From Terriglobia bacterium (GTDB taxonomy: Bacteria; Acidobacteriota; Terriglobia; JAIQFV01), in NCBI GenBank assembly GCA_020073085.1, contig JAIQFV010000003.1, forward strand, positions 124,001 through 188,000: a stretch of 64,000 nt of DNA, written 5' to 3'. The position numbers and the translations under genes were made by a program. Shown piece by piece: positions 25,265 to 34,829 of this stretch. The notes under the pieces are model-generated. The model was not told the origin of the DNA and ran no database searches. It saw only the letters and a list, made by a program, of their open reading frames with translations. Within the stretch, counting starts at the first letter, position 1; every line of letters begins with the position of its first letter.

Positions 25265-27694
25265 CTATTCATACCTCAATGCCACTAACGGATCAATCCG
25301 AGTGGCTCGCCGTGCAGGGATAAGACAAGCGAGGATTGCGACTGCGGAGAGGGCCAGCGAAATGGTCAGGAAAGTCACCGGATCCGCGGGGCTGATCCCA
25401 AAGAGCATGCTCCGCGCCAAGCGCGTGACCCCGAAAGCACCCAACAGACCCAGGGAGATTCCGATTCCTGTGATGAAGAGTCCATGCTTGATGACGAGCG
25501 AAAGGACATCTTTGCGCTGAGCGCCCAGGGCCATGCGGATGCCAATCTCATGACTCCTTTGCATGACCGAATAGGCCATCACACTGTACAGTCCGACCGT
25601 GGCCAGGACTAACGCCAGGATCCCGAACAGCCCCAGGATGGAAGCAGCCATGCGAGGCGCGAAGACCGGCGTCTCCATATAATCCGAGAGGCGGTGGAAG
25701 TCGAAGAGTGGGAGGCGGGAATCCAACGAACGCACGACTTCCCGGACGGCGGACTGGTACGCAGCCGGATCTCCTTGGACGCGGACCACCACGGTGGCAT
25801 CGGAGTGATAGAACTGGATAAGAGGGAAGAACATGTACGGGACGGGATCTTCTCCCAGACTTTCATACTTGCCGGTCTTCACCACGCCAATCACCTCGCA
25901 GCTCGCCGAACCCGCTTGGATCTTCTGTCCCAGCGGATCTCTCCCGTTCCAATACCGATCGGCCATGGCCTGGTTAATGATCACATAACGCTGGGTGGAG
26001 GCCTCGTCCTGGAGGGTAAAATCCCTCCCTTTCAGGATGGGGGTCCGCATGGTATGAAAATATTCCGGCCCCACCCAATTCATGGAGATCACCACCTCTT
26101 CCTTAGGCTTCGGCACGTAGCCGTCAATGGTCACGCTCATTGAATTTGTTCCCGTGAATCCAAGGGGCAGCCGGCGAATAAGGCTTGCGGACTGTACCCC
26201 GGGAAGCGTCTGAACGCGCTCCAGTAATTGTTTTTGAAAGACCTTCCCTTGCGGGGTTGAGTACCCGCTGGCCAGGAGATCGTAGGAGGCGACCAGGACG
26301 TTGTTTGGATCAAACCCCGGGTCGATGGTTTGGGCCTTTCGCAGGCTTTGTAGAAAGAGGGCCGCCCCAATCAACAGGACCAGGGAGAGCGCCACTTGGG
26401 CGGTCACCAGCGAGGTCCGCATTCGCGATTTTCCGTGCGTGCGGACGGTTTCGTCTTTGAGCGCCGTAACGAGATGGAGGTTCGAGGAATGCATCGCCGG
26501 CATCAAACCGAAGATCAGACCGGTCAGGACGGAGACCAGAAAAGTAAACAGGAGAACGCGTCCATCGGTTTCGATGGTCAGTTGAATCGGCAGGTTGGCA
26601 GGGGGAGTAAAGGTGCGCATGAGACTTGCCCCCCAATGCGCCAGCCCCAGGCCCGCCGTTCCTCCCAACAGGGCCAGGAGAGTGCTCTCTGTGAGTAACT
26701 GACGCACCAGGCGGCCGCGACTGGCGCCCACCGAGAGGCGAATCGCAATTTCCTTGCGTCGTCCCAGGCTGCGGGCCAGAATCAAATTGGCGACATTGGC
26801 GCAGGCGATGAGCAGGACGACGCCGACCACTGCCATCAGCACCGTCAACACGGGCCGGAATATTTGGGGAGCCCCGAAATGAGATTTCCAGATGGGGAGA
26901 AGAGTGGCCGTTCGACCCGAGTTGGTATCGGGATATTGCGCGGCAAGCTCATGGACCAAGGAGTCGATGGTGGATTGGGCCGGGGCCATCTTGACTCCCG
27001 GTCGAGGACGGACGAAGACCAGCAGCCAGTGGCTCCCCCGCACATCGAGCATGCTTGTCCCGGTGGAGATCTGGCGCTGCATCATGATCGGGATCCAAAG
27101 ATCCATGGAGAGACTCACGAAGGACCCATAAAAATTCCTGGGGGCGACGCCAATGATGGTGAAGGGCTGACTATTCAAGGTCACGGTCTTTCCCAGGATG
27201 TCCGGATCTGAATTGAAGCGCCGTGCCCACAGGCCGTAGCTCAACACCACCACCGGATAGGCCCCGGGCACTCTTCCTTCTTCGGGTCGAAAGGTGCGTC
27301 CCAGCGCAGGCTTTACCCCCATCACATCGAAGTAGTTTCCAGAAACCACCTCCCCCCACACACGATCCGTCCGGTCTCCCGCGCTCAGACCCAGGGGGGT
27401 CATCGCATAGGCGGCCAGATCGACCATCCCGGCGGCGTTTTTTTGATAATCGGAGAAGTCAGGGTACGACGTGCTGGTGAAGGACCCAGAAAGGGTTTTC
27501 TCCTCCAGGACAAAGAGGTGATTGGTGTCCGCGACCCCCGGCAAGGGTTGAAGCAGGATCGACTTCACCCAGCTGAATATCGTCGTATTGGCTCCTATGC
27601 CAAGGGCAAGGGAGACGATGGCGACGAGCGTGATGGCCGGGCTTTTCAGTAACATCCGACCTGCATAACGCAGATCCTGAATTAAAGTGTCCAT
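25265..27694 (-). CDS. ADOP-type (MacB/FtsX-like) duplicated permease
   Basis: An 809-aa membrane protein of the 'acidobacterial duplicated orphan permease' class: two MacB_PCD-FtsX units fused, about eight transmembrane helices, two large periplasmic domains and no ATPase domain. The N-terminus has the marker MDTLIQDLRYAGRMLLKSPA, then ALGIGANTTIFSWV. The first FtsX block is in LIACANVANLILARSLGRRK and the second in QRSHEIGIRMALGAQRKDVL. ATG 27694 is chosen because GAGGAGAG precedes it. ADOPs are usually next to a PadR regulator; none is adjacent here, though a PadR lies at 41194. The role (export, signalling or envelope function) is not established. Confidence 0.92.
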   Translation of the reverse strand: MDTLIQDLRYAGRMLLKSPAITLVAIVSLALGIGANTTIFSWVKSILLQPLPGVADTNHLFVLEEKTLSGSFTSTSYPDFSDYQKNAAGMVDLAAYAMTPLGLSAGDRTDRVWGEVVSGNYFDVMGVKPALGRTFRPEEGRVPGAYPVVVLSYGLWARRFNSDPDILGKTVTLNSQPFTIIGVAPRNFYGSFVSLSMDLWIPIMMQRQISTGTSMLDVRGSHWLLVFVRPRPGVKMAPAQSTIDSLVHELAAQYPDTNSGRTATLLPIWKSHFGAPQIFRPVLTVLMAVVGVVLLIACANVANLILARSLGRRKEIAIRLSVGASRGRLVRQLLTESTLLALLGGTAGLGLAHWGASLMRTFTPPANLPIQLTIETDGRVLLFTFLVSVLTGLIFGLMPAMHSSNLHLVTALKDETVRTHGKSRMRTSLVTAQVALSLVLLIGAALFLQSLRKAQTIDPGFDPNNVLVASYDLLASGYSTPQGKVFQKQLLERVQTLPGVQSASLIRRLPLGFTGTNSMSVTIDGYVPKPKEEVVISMNWVGPEYFHTMRTPILKGRDFTLQDEASTQRYVIINQAMADRYWNGRDPLGQKIQAGSASCEVIGVVKTGKYESLGEDPVPYMFFPLIQFYHSDATVVVRVQGDPAAYQSAVREVVRSLDSRLPLFDFHRLSDYMETPVFAPRMAASILGLFGILALVLATVGLYSVMAYSVMQRSHEIGIRMALGAQRKDVLSLVIKHGLFITGIGISLGLLGAFGVTRLARSMLFGISPADPVTFLTISLALSAVAILACLIPARRATRIDPLVALRYE

Positions 27695-27990
27695 GCAGTC
27701 TCTCCTCGTGTGATTCAAAGGCAGCGTGTTGCGTCCAAGGAAGGGGCCCGGCATTCTCTCTTCTGTTTTAACGTAAAGATGGGAAGATAAGTTCCCTGAA
27801 GATTCTGAAATTACAGGAGGTCTCTGCGAGGATCAAATCGAGGTGCTTCCGCGTGACGGCTGCAGACGGATCCGCCCGGGAGATTCCGAACCCTGGGCAC
27901 GGATGAGCTCCATAGCTTTAGAGAGCGGCCGGATGGAAGGGCAGCAGCCCGAACAGCGGGGAAGATCCTCGGCACAGGGGCCGTCGATGG

Positions 27991-28851
27991 CTACTGTGGC
28001 CCCAGGATCAGCGGAAGACCTGTCTTGGAATTGCCGATGATTACGACCTTGGCGTTGGTACCGAGGGCAAGCTTCTCGGTCGCCTCGATGCCTTTCCATT
28101 CCAGCAACTGAGGGCTGATCCCCTGGGCCACGATGCGTTGGAAGTCGGAGATGCCTTGGGCCTCGATGCGCTTGCGCTCGGCTTCCTGTTTCTCCTTTTG
28201 GAGAACGAAGCTCATGCGAAGCGCGTCCTGCTCGGCTTGCTGCTTTGCTTCGATGGAGCTACGCAACATGGCCGGCAACTGGATGTCCCGCAGCAGCACC
28301 CGCTCGACCACAATCCCGCGAGGGGCCAGGGTCTGGGCGAGTTCGTCCTGAATTCGTTGTGCCACCTCCTCGCGCGCCCCTGTATAGAGCGCGTTGGCGC
28401 TGTGGGCTGAGGTCACCCCGCGGATGGCCGCGCGGAGGTTCGGTTCGAGCACCACATTGACATAATTCTCGCCGATCCCCTGGTAGACTTCGGCTGCCTT
28501 GGTCCGGTCGAGCTTGAATATCAATGAGGTGTCCAGGGACATTATAAGACCTTCGTTTGACGGGACGCTGGCCGATTCCTTAATCGTCTGTGTTTGGATG
28601 GACATTTTGTGAACTGACTTGAGGGGATTGATCATGTGCAGACCTTCGGAAAGGGCTTCGCCGGTGACCCGACCGAAGAGCGTCAGAACGCCTACATGCC
28701 CGGTGGGGACTGAAGTCGTCGACGTCCACAGGATTAGAAACGCCACCACCGCAAGGGCGATCTTTCCGATACCCAGGGAAAGGATGTGCTTCGCAGGTGG
28801 AATACGTAAGGTTGAGCCCGAATCTCCGGTGCCCTTCTGAAATAAAGACAT
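27991..28851 (-). CDS. SPFH/prohibitin family membrane protein
   Basis: A 286-aa protein with one N-terminal membrane helix (IGKIALAVVAFLILWTSTT, about 28-46) followed by the SPFH domain (VPTGHVGVLTLFGRVTGEAL) and a coiled-coil tail rich in Glu, Lys and Arg (EAKQQAEQDALRMSFVLQKE). The C-terminus ends GNSKTGLPLILGP, as in prohibitins. Such proteins form large rings at the membrane and often modulate the FtsH protease or fluid microdomains. AAAGGAGG precedes the ATG. No NfeD or ftsH gene is adjacent, so the partner is unknown. Confidence 0.92.
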   Translation of the reverse strand: MSLFQKGTGDSGSTLRIPPAKHILSLGIGKIALAVVAFLILWTSTTSVPTGHVGVLTLFGRVTGEALSEGLHMINPLKSVHKMSIQTQTIKESASVPSNEGLIMSLDTSLIFKLDRTKAAEVYQGIGENYVNVVLEPNLRAAIRGVTSAHSANALYTGAREEVAQRIQDELAQTLAPRGIVVERVLLRDIQLPAMLRSSIEAKQQAEQDALRMSFVLQKEKQEAERKRIEAQGISDFQRIVAQGISPQLLEWKGIEATEKLALGTNAKVVIIGNSKTGLPLILGPQ

Positions 28852-28892
28852 TGTAGCCTCCTTTTTCCTTCTTGCTGGCTTGCCAGCGTTGA

Positions 28893-29366
28893 GGCATTCT
28901 ACCGGGGACGGTCCAATTCATCAACACGCCATTGCATCGGGTGAATGAGCGCGCCCTTCTCTTGAACGATTTGGGGCGGAGACTTCAGGCGGGTGGGTAC
29001 AGCAACGTCAGGGAGCCGTTCGATCGGTGTCAAGGCGTCATTGGCAGCAGTTCGGGGTTTCTCTCATTCTTAAACCAGTTTGAGGCCTATAGGGACCCTG
29101 TCATGAAAAAGTCCCATCTCTTTCTGGCGATCATGATGAGGGAAGGGGACTGGGTGAGAATGGACCCCGAGAACCTGCGGTCCCCCGTCGACTACCATGA
29201 GATGAGAGGCCATCTTCGAATGGGGACGATCTTAATTCAGGATCATCGCCTTGCTTCAAAAATTCAAAGGGGGCTTACCCTCACTGAAGAGGAAGACGGT
29301 GAGATGGCCAGGAAAAGGACGTTTCCAGGTATAACAGGTCTCGACCGGGTGGCTGATCGGTCTTGA
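28893..29366 (+). pseudogene. Fragment of a queuosine-salvage (DUF2419/Qng1-like) protein
   Basis: An open stretch with no start signal, containing FLNQFEAYRDPVMKKSHLFL and DPENLRSPVDYHEMRGHLRM. The 'F..Y.DP..KKS.L...M......W...DPENL.pPVDYH..R..LR.G' layout matches the C-terminal core of queuosine-5'-phosphate N-glycosylase-like proteins (about 300 aa), which free queuine for salvage. Here only about 140 codons survive. The start is missing (TGA at 28890 closes the frame) and the conserved Cys-rich C-terminus is replaced by an unrelated tail. A decayed gene is the best reading. The assignment is from motif memory. Confidence 0.5.
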
Positions 29367-29386
29367 AAGAAACGGCGAGCCGGATT

Positions 29387-30868
29387 TCAGCGGATGAGTT
29401 TCGATGTCTGTTCGGTGCCTGATATGGATTTATCAAGGCGGTACAGTTTCAGATCCTCCTTCTGAAAGATCACGCGGCCAATCCTCGGCAGATCCGGCCA
29501 TGAGTCGGAAACGTTGTAGGCCCACACGTACTCGTATTTTTCATGAACCTTATTCCAGTCGGGAGGGAGGGAGTAGTCCAGGTCCCAGGAAAGCTCGGGT
29601 CGATAGACGCCACTCTTCAAACGCAGGGCCGCCATTCCTGGGACACTCAACAGGTTTGGCAATAACCATCCCCGCCGTATCGCCCCATAGGCCCAGAAAT
29701 GGTAATAGGTGCGACGGACGGGTCCGTCATGGGCGCCATCAATGATCGGCAAAACGCGCGCATCCTTGGGGATGATGTCAAAGGACTGCGCCAGGACGGC
29801 GAGTCGCGCTCTTTCTCCCAGAAAATGCTCGGTAATGTTCTCCATCCGGACAAAGAAAAGCGCCAACGCCACGAGTGCGAGCCAGCGGGCACGCTTGCCG
29901 ACGTGGCAGAGCGAGAGAAACACCACAAACAGAAACGGCAGGACACGCGGGTAAATATCCCAGGCTTCGCCAAAACCCACCGGGAGTATCCAAAATAAAA
30001 TGAACAAGACACCCCCTGCGACGGCCCATTCGCGATTCCACCGGAAATCTGAGTTCCGCCACCACGCCAGCAGAGCGCAGCTCAAAAGACCGAAAAGCGT
30101 GACCCAACCAACCCAAGGAGAATAGCCGCGCATAAACCCTGTCAGCCAATCTATCTTGTCGCCGAAGCCGTCAAAGGCGATCTCATGGGTGGGGGCTACA
30201 CCGAGCGGCAGAGTCAAGTAGAAAAGAATGCCCGGCAGGAACAAGAGCCACGAGTACACGAGTCGCCGGATGGGACTGCGCTTCCACAAAAGATGGGCCG
30301 TGATCACAAGGCCCAAGATCCCGAAGGAAAAAAGATGAGTTGCGTACACACCGATGATGGCAGCCAATGCAATCAGCCAGCGGAGCAGGCTTTGATGATT
30401 CAGAAAACGGATCCATAGTCCCAGCGCCAGGAAGCACAGCGCGACACTCAAATAAAAATTCAGGTATCCGTATAAAAAGAAGACATTGTAGGAAAGGAGC
30501 AGCGCCCACAGAGACAGGGAATCATTCCCCGGGTTCGCCTGGCGCAAGTAGAACCAAACACAGAGCGGCATCGCGAGCAGGCAGAGACTTAAAAAAATCC
30601 GCCCCGCCCATTCCAGGGGGATCAGGTGCTGCATTCCCATGAGGAACGCGTTCATGGTGAGGTAGGGGTAGAAATGCCATTCCTGCCCGTAAAACTCGGA
30701 GAAGTGAAAGCTCGGATCGTCGAGGTGCGTGAGCACAAAGGATTGAGCAAGATGGTTGGGATAGTCAAGGAGCGGCGGAAACTCGACCAGCCAGATGGGG
30801 ATCAGTAGTAGGGCAGAGAGCAGGACCAGGAACAGGATGCGCCTGTGGCGTGGAGTGATACTTCGCAT
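29387..30868 (-). CDS. Polytopic membrane protein, GT-C glycosyltransferase-like
   Basis: A 493-aa protein with about ten transmembrane helices in the first 350 residues, followed by a soluble C-terminal domain of about 120 residues. The first outside loop has EFPPLLDYPNHLAQSFVLTH, an Asp-bearing loop after helix 1, the position of the catalytic acid in GT-C enzymes. Further conserved-looking parts are FGEAWDIYPRVLPFLF and PRIGRVIFQKEDLKLYRLDK. Overall look is that of uncharacterised bacterial GT-C-like proteins. Start chosen at ATG 30868; the open frame starts with TTG at 30886. Stands alone. Function not assigned beyond this. Confidence 0.75.
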   Translation of the reverse strand: MRSITPRHRRILFLVLLSALLLIPIWLVEFPPLLDYPNHLAQSFVLTHLDDPSFHFSEFYGQEWHFYPYLTMNAFLMGMQHLIPLEWAGRIFLSLCLLAMPLCVWFYLRQANPGNDSLSLWALLLSYNVFFLYGYLNFYLSVALCFLALGLWIRFLNHQSLLRWLIALAAIIGVYATHLFSFGILGLVITAHLLWKRSPIRRLVYSWLLFLPGILFYLTLPLGVAPTHEIAFDGFGDKIDWLTGFMRGYSPWVGWVTLFGLLSCALLAWWRNSDFRWNREWAVAGGVLFILFWILPVGFGEAWDIYPRVLPFLFVVFLSLCHVGKRARWLALVALALFFVRMENITEHFLGERARLAVLAQSFDIIPKDARVLPIIDGAHDGPVRRTYYHFWAYGAIRRGWLLPNLLSVPGMAALRLKSGVYRPELSWDLDYSLPPDWNKVHEKYEYVWAYNVSDSWPDLPRIGRVIFQKEDLKLYRLDKSISGTEQTSKLIR

Positions 30869-31193
30869 GATCAGTGCTGGATTCAAGTTTCGAGCAACCT
30901 CAAGGCGAGCCTACAAATCCTAAAGGCTAATGGACGTGAGTGCAACACTAAAGTGAAGGATATCCTAGTGTACGGGGGGAACATCCGCTGTTTCCTAACC
31001 GCCCTGCATCCGTGTTAGAATCCCCCTTCCGTTGCAAGGTGAACTTTGAACAGACGTCCTCGAGCGCGGATCGCCCCGGGGAGCAGTCCTGCATAGCTCC
31101 AGTTCGAAGAGGGGAGAGCGAAACGCCCGCTTGAACGACAGTTAATCAGAGATTCGATAAAAGGGATTCCTAAACTAAAACGCGGAGGTTCAG
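30869..31193. other. Divergent intergenic region
   Basis: 325 bases between the membrane protein and the dienelactone hydrolase, transcribed apart. A tract of G (six) occurs around 30975. I see no hairpin, RNA or gene, and no promoter I can place with confidence. Confidence 0.45.
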
Positions 31194-32105
31194 ATGGGTA
31201 TTTCAAGAGGTAAGTTGTGTGGCACCTTGATGGCAGGTGTCTTGATGTTCTCAGGACCTGGGGCAGTATGGAGTCAAGAGCACGTTCACGCAGAGCCCCC
31301 GGCGAGAATGGCTTCATCGCAGAGCACTCCAGCGGCAGCAAGAGATGAGAGACTCCCGGCTGGAGAGGAGCAGGCCAAAATGGCGCTGGAAAAATCTCCT
31401 CGCCATGGGGAGTACCTCGACATGAAATTGCCTGGGAGCGATCAGAAGATTCGGACCTGGGTGGTATATCCGGAAAGAAAAGATAAAGCGCCGGTAGTCC
31501 TGGTGATCCATGAGATCTTTGGTCTCTCGGATTGGATCCGGGCAGTCGCCGATCAACTGGCAGCAGAGGGCTATATTGCGGTGGCCCCCGACCTTTTGTC
31601 CGGAAAGGGTCCCGGAGGTGGAGGAACGGATTCAGTGTCGAGTCGCGATGACGTGGTGAAACTGATTCGATCCCTGACACCGGAAGAGACGATTGCGCGA
31701 TTGAATGCGGTGCGGGCCTATGCCATCCATTTGCCTGCGGCGAGCGGGAAGAGTGCGACTGTAGGGTTTTGTTGGGGTGGATCGGCCAGCTTCGCCTATG
31801 CTGCCGCGCAACCTGATCTGAATGCCGCTGCCGTGTACTACGGCACGCCGCCTGATGCCGCCGGCCTCGCCAGAATCAAAGCGCCGGTAGCCGGATTTTA
31901 TGGCGGGGATGACGCACGGGTTACAGCCACGGTGGAGCCTGCCACCGCCGAGATGAAGAGGCTCGGGAAGGTGTATGATCCGCACATCTATGAAGGCGCC
32001 GGCCATGGGTTCCTTCGGGCCCAAACCGGCAAGGACGGCGCCAATCTGAAAGCCACTCAACAGGCATGGCCCAGCATGCTGGCGTTCTTTAAGAAGAGCC
32101 TCTAG
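31194..32105 (+). CDS. Exported dienelactone hydrolase family protein
   Basis: An alpha/beta-hydrolase of the DLH family, 303 aa. A signal peptide occupies about residues 1-28 (LMAGVLMFSGPGAVWS), followed by a 45-residue low-complexity linker. The catalytic triad is visible: Cys193 in VGFCWGGSASF, Asp239/240 in FYGGDDARV and His271 in GAGHGFLRA, plus the conserved Glu107 in IHEIFGL. Cys as nucleophile is diagnostic for DLH. The length of the core matches the family. A CGGAGG site precedes the ATG. Substrate not predictable; unusual in being exported. Confidence 0.92.
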   Translation: MGISRGKLCGTLMAGVLMFSGPGAVWSQEHVHAEPPARMASSQSTPAAARDERLPAGEEQAKMALEKSPRHGEYLDMKLPGSDQKIRTWVVYPERKDKAPVVLVIHEIFGLSDWIRAVADQLAAEGYIAVAPDLLSGKGPGGGGTDSVSSRDDVVKLIRSLTPEETIARLNAVRAYAIHLPAASGKSATVGFCWGGSASFAYAAAQPDLNAAAVYYGTPPDAAGLARIKAPVAGFYGGDDARVTATVEPATAEMKRLGKVYDPHIYEGAGHGFLRAQTGKDGANLKATQQAWPSMLAFFKKSL

Positions 32106-32199
32106 AGGCCGACAGGTCGACCTCATCGTGCCGAACGGGGCCTGCTCCCGCGAGGAATCATCCATACCACAAAGGCGCCGAGCCGCGTTGCTCGCCGGA

Positions 32200-34353
32200 C
32201 TACGGCTTCTTCAAGCCACTGGGGACCATGGGGAGCGAGCGCAAACGAATACCCGTGGCATCGAAAATGGCATTACCAATGGCAGGCGCCAGACCCACGA
32301 TGGGGGTTTCGCCCGCGCCAACCGACGGCAGATCCTTTCGATCCAGCAGGACCGTGTCGATTCGAGGAACGTCGCCGAATCGCGGGACTCGATACTTCGA
32401 GAAGCGAGGATTCACAATTCGGCCGTTCTCGAATTCGATGGCCTCGAAGAGTGCTCCTCCCAGACCCATGATGTTTGCCCCTTCAATTTGATTTTGCAGA
32501 TGGTTGGGATTGACAATGGCGCCGCACTCAAAGGCGGTGACGATGCGAACGACTTTAACCTGCCCGGTGGGTGGATCGACAGCCACTTCGACGCACGTGG
32601 CCACATTCCCGCCTTTCTCAAATCCACCGCCGATTCCAAATCCACGGCCGGCCTCTCTCTTAGCCCGGCCCCAGCCGAACCGTTCGGCCGCCGCTTGAAA
32701 TACCGCTCGCAGCCGCTCATCCTTCAAGTTCTTTAAACGGAACTCCAACGGATCCAGTTTCAGGAGGTTTGCCAATTCGTCCATGAAAGACTCGCGGGCG
32801 AAGTGATTTGCAGTGGCGGCAAGCGCGCGATACGAACCCTGCCGCAATGGAGAACGGGTCGGGTGAAACTCGATCTGCTGGTTGGCCACATCATAATAGG
32901 TCCGAATTCCGGCGGCTCCGGAGTTATAGTTGTGAAACTCCCACGCGGTGATGATGCCATCGCGGCGGAGGCCACTGCGGATCTGGATCACTCCAGCCGG
33001 GCGAAAATAGGCCCAGGTGAATTCCTCCCCACGGGTCCATACCAACTTGACGGGGCGCTTGGCGGCACGTGCCAATCGCGCCGCCTCGACGGCGCTCTCA
33101 CCGGTGTGCTTCCCTCCATATCCGGAACCGGTGTCGGGCATCTGGACGCGGACATGGTCTTCGGGAATCCGAAAGGCCTCGGCCAATTCGCTCCGAACAG
33201 CGAAAGGCCGTTGCGTCCCGGTCCAGACCGTGAGTTCCTCTCCGGACCATTGGGCCAGTGCCGCCCGCGGTTCCAAGGGGGCATGGGCAATGTAAGCGAC
33301 CGTATAGGTTTGTTCATGGCGGTGATCGGCGGCGCTGAGCCCTTTCTCCATTGACCCGACCTCGTAGTCCCGGCTTCGTTCGCCCGAGGAATTGGTCTTG
33401 AGATACTCGAAGAGCTCCTTGTGGGATGGCTGCGGTTGAGACTTCCACTCCGCCTGGAGAAGGGTGATGGCACGGGACGCAATCTCATCGCTGGGCGCCG
33501 CCACTCCAATAAAATTGCCATCGTGGACAACCGTAACTCCGGCGATCCTCTCCGCGGCTCGCGTGTCGAGAGACAAGAGCGTGGCGCCGAAGGAGGGTGG
33601 TCGGAGGATCTTGCCATAGAGCATGTCAGGCACCCGCTGATCGGAGGGATAGCGGTGTTTCCCCGTCACGAAGTCCCTTCCATCGACCTTTGGGATTGAT
33701 TTGCCTGCGACCGTCCATTGGCCCGCCGGGGTCAGAGGTTCCTGGGCGGGTATGGCCTGGGTCAAGTGGCGGTCTTTGACCAGGTCGGCATATTCGATCG
33801 TGCGCTTTGATTCGGGATCCATGATCTGGCCGTTAGCGGCCGTCAGTCGGCCGCGGCCGACTTTCCAGTGCTCGGCTGCCAAATCGACCAACAATTCGCG
33901 CGCTGCGGCTGCAACCTTGCGAAGCTGCGGATTCATGGTCGGGGTGGTGCGGCTCCCGAATGTTCCCATGTCGAAAGGGACCAGTCGCGTATCACCCATG
34001 ACCAGGCGGATTCTATCCACACCGATCCGAAGTTCTTCGGCCACTGCCTGGGTGAGCGAAGTCCGGATATTCTGACCCATCTCCACCTTTCCGGTATAAA
34101 TCGTAACAGCACCGGTCTCGGCGATGTGCAACCATGCATCGATCTCCCTGGGAAGCGATTCTCCGGGCTGACGTCTCGCTCCGCCGGACTCCTGCAGGCT
34201 CCAGGCCTCTTTAGGTACGCAGACGATCAACACGCCCGCGCCCAGGACCTTGAAGAAGTCCCGGCGGGGCCATTCGAAATGATAGGTGGGCGCCCCGTGA
34301 ATCTCGTACCGTTCGGGTTCCAGCATTGCGTCCGATTGAGCGTGGCGGCTCAT
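32200..34353 (-). CDS. Mo-hydroxylase large subunit, molybdopterin-binding (IorB-like), system 2
   Basis: Second IorB-like catalytic subunit, 717 aa from ATG 34353. Tat-like motif in WPRRDFFKVLGAGVLIVCVP. Blocks: YTGKVEMGQNIRTSLTQAVA, VAGKSIPKVDGRDFVTGKHR, DTGSGYGGKHTGESAVEAAR (Mo-pterin loop, which is GSGYGGKH rather than the GGGFGGKS of system 1), and SVGAGETPIVGLAPAIGNAI with the catalytic Glu. Its start codon overlaps the stop of the small subunit (TGATG). It differs strongly from system 1 in the cofactor loop, so substrates probably differ. Confidence 0.92.
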   Translation of the reverse strand: MSRHAQSDAMLEPERYEIHGAPTYHFEWPRRDFFKVLGAGVLIVCVPKEAWSLQESGGARRQPGESLPREIDAWLHIAETGAVTIYTGKVEMGQNIRTSLTQAVAEELRIGVDRIRLVMGDTRLVPFDMGTFGSRTTPTMNPQLRKVAAAARELLVDLAAEHWKVGRGRLTAANGQIMDPESKRTIEYADLVKDRHLTQAIPAQEPLTPAGQWTVAGKSIPKVDGRDFVTGKHRYPSDQRVPDMLYGKILRPPSFGATLLSLDTRAAERIAGVTVVHDGNFIGVAAPSDEIASRAITLLQAEWKSQPQPSHKELFEYLKTNSSGERSRDYEVGSMEKGLSAADHRHEQTYTVAYIAHAPLEPRAALAQWSGEELTVWTGTQRPFAVRSELAEAFRIPEDHVRVQMPDTGSGYGGKHTGESAVEAARLARAAKRPVKLVWTRGEEFTWAYFRPAGVIQIRSGLRRDGIITAWEFHNYNSGAAGIRTYYDVANQQIEFHPTRSPLRQGSYRALAATANHFARESFMDELANLLKLDPLEFRLKNLKDERLRAVFQAAAERFGWGRAKREAGRGFGIGGGFEKGGNVATCVEVAVDPPTGQVKVVRIVTAFECGAIVNPNHLQNQIEGANIMGLGGALFEAIEFENGRIVNPRFSKYRVPRFGDVPRIDTVLLDRKDLPSVGAGETPIVGLAPAIGNAIFDATGIRLRSLPMVPSGLKKP

Positions 34354-34829
34354 CAACTCACCTCCTTCATGGCTTTTGCTGCCCTCCGGACGGCAGCAAC
34401 GATTCGGGGATAGGTCCCGCAGCGGCAAATGTTCCCCTGCATGAACTGCGCGATTTGTTGGTCAGTAGGGTTGTGATTCGTGTTCAAGAGGGGAATCGCT
34501 GCCATGATCATCCCGGAGGTACAATAGGCACACTGCATCGCCTCCTCTTGGAGGAACGCCTGCTGGAGGGGATGAAGGACATCGTTCTTCGCAACGCCCT
34601 CAATCGTGGTGATTTGTTTTTGGGCAACCGTGCCCACTGGGGTGATGCACGATCGGCGTGCCGTTCCATCGATTAGAACGGTACATGCGCCACATTGTCC
34701 CTCACCGCAACCATACTTGCTTCCGGTCAGATCCAGGTGGTCGCGCAACACGGTGAGCAAGCTGGTTCCAGCGTCCACGTCAAGCTGGACGGCGCTGCCG
34801 TTCACGAATAAATGGGTGATCCTGGCCAT
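34353..34829 (-). CDS. Mo-hydroxylase small subunit, [2Fe-2S] protein (IorA-like), system 2
   Basis: A 158-aa two-cluster [2Fe-2S] protein. Starting at ATG 34829 (GAGGTTAT upstream), Cys41, Cys46, Cys49 and Cys61 form the first cluster (YGCGEGQCGACTVLIDGTAR). The second is in QCAYCTSGMIM and NICRCGTYPRI. Same layout as the 22509 protein and likewise no signal peptide. First gene of a coupled two-gene operon with the large subunit. Confidence 0.92.
   Translation of the reverse strand: MARITHLFVNGSAVQLDVDAGTSLLTVLRDHLDLTGSKYGCGEGQCGACTVLIDGTARRSCITPVGTVAQKQITTIEGVAKNDVLHPLQQAFLQEEAMQCAYCTSGMIMAAIPLLNTNHNPTDQQIAQFMQGNICRCGTYPRIVAAVRRAAKAMKEVS

Noticed and set aside
32128-34413. Plus-strand ORFs opposite the second Mo-hydroxylase large subunit
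   Set aside because: Antisense shadows; the minus strand carries all cofactor motifs and the coupled small subunit.
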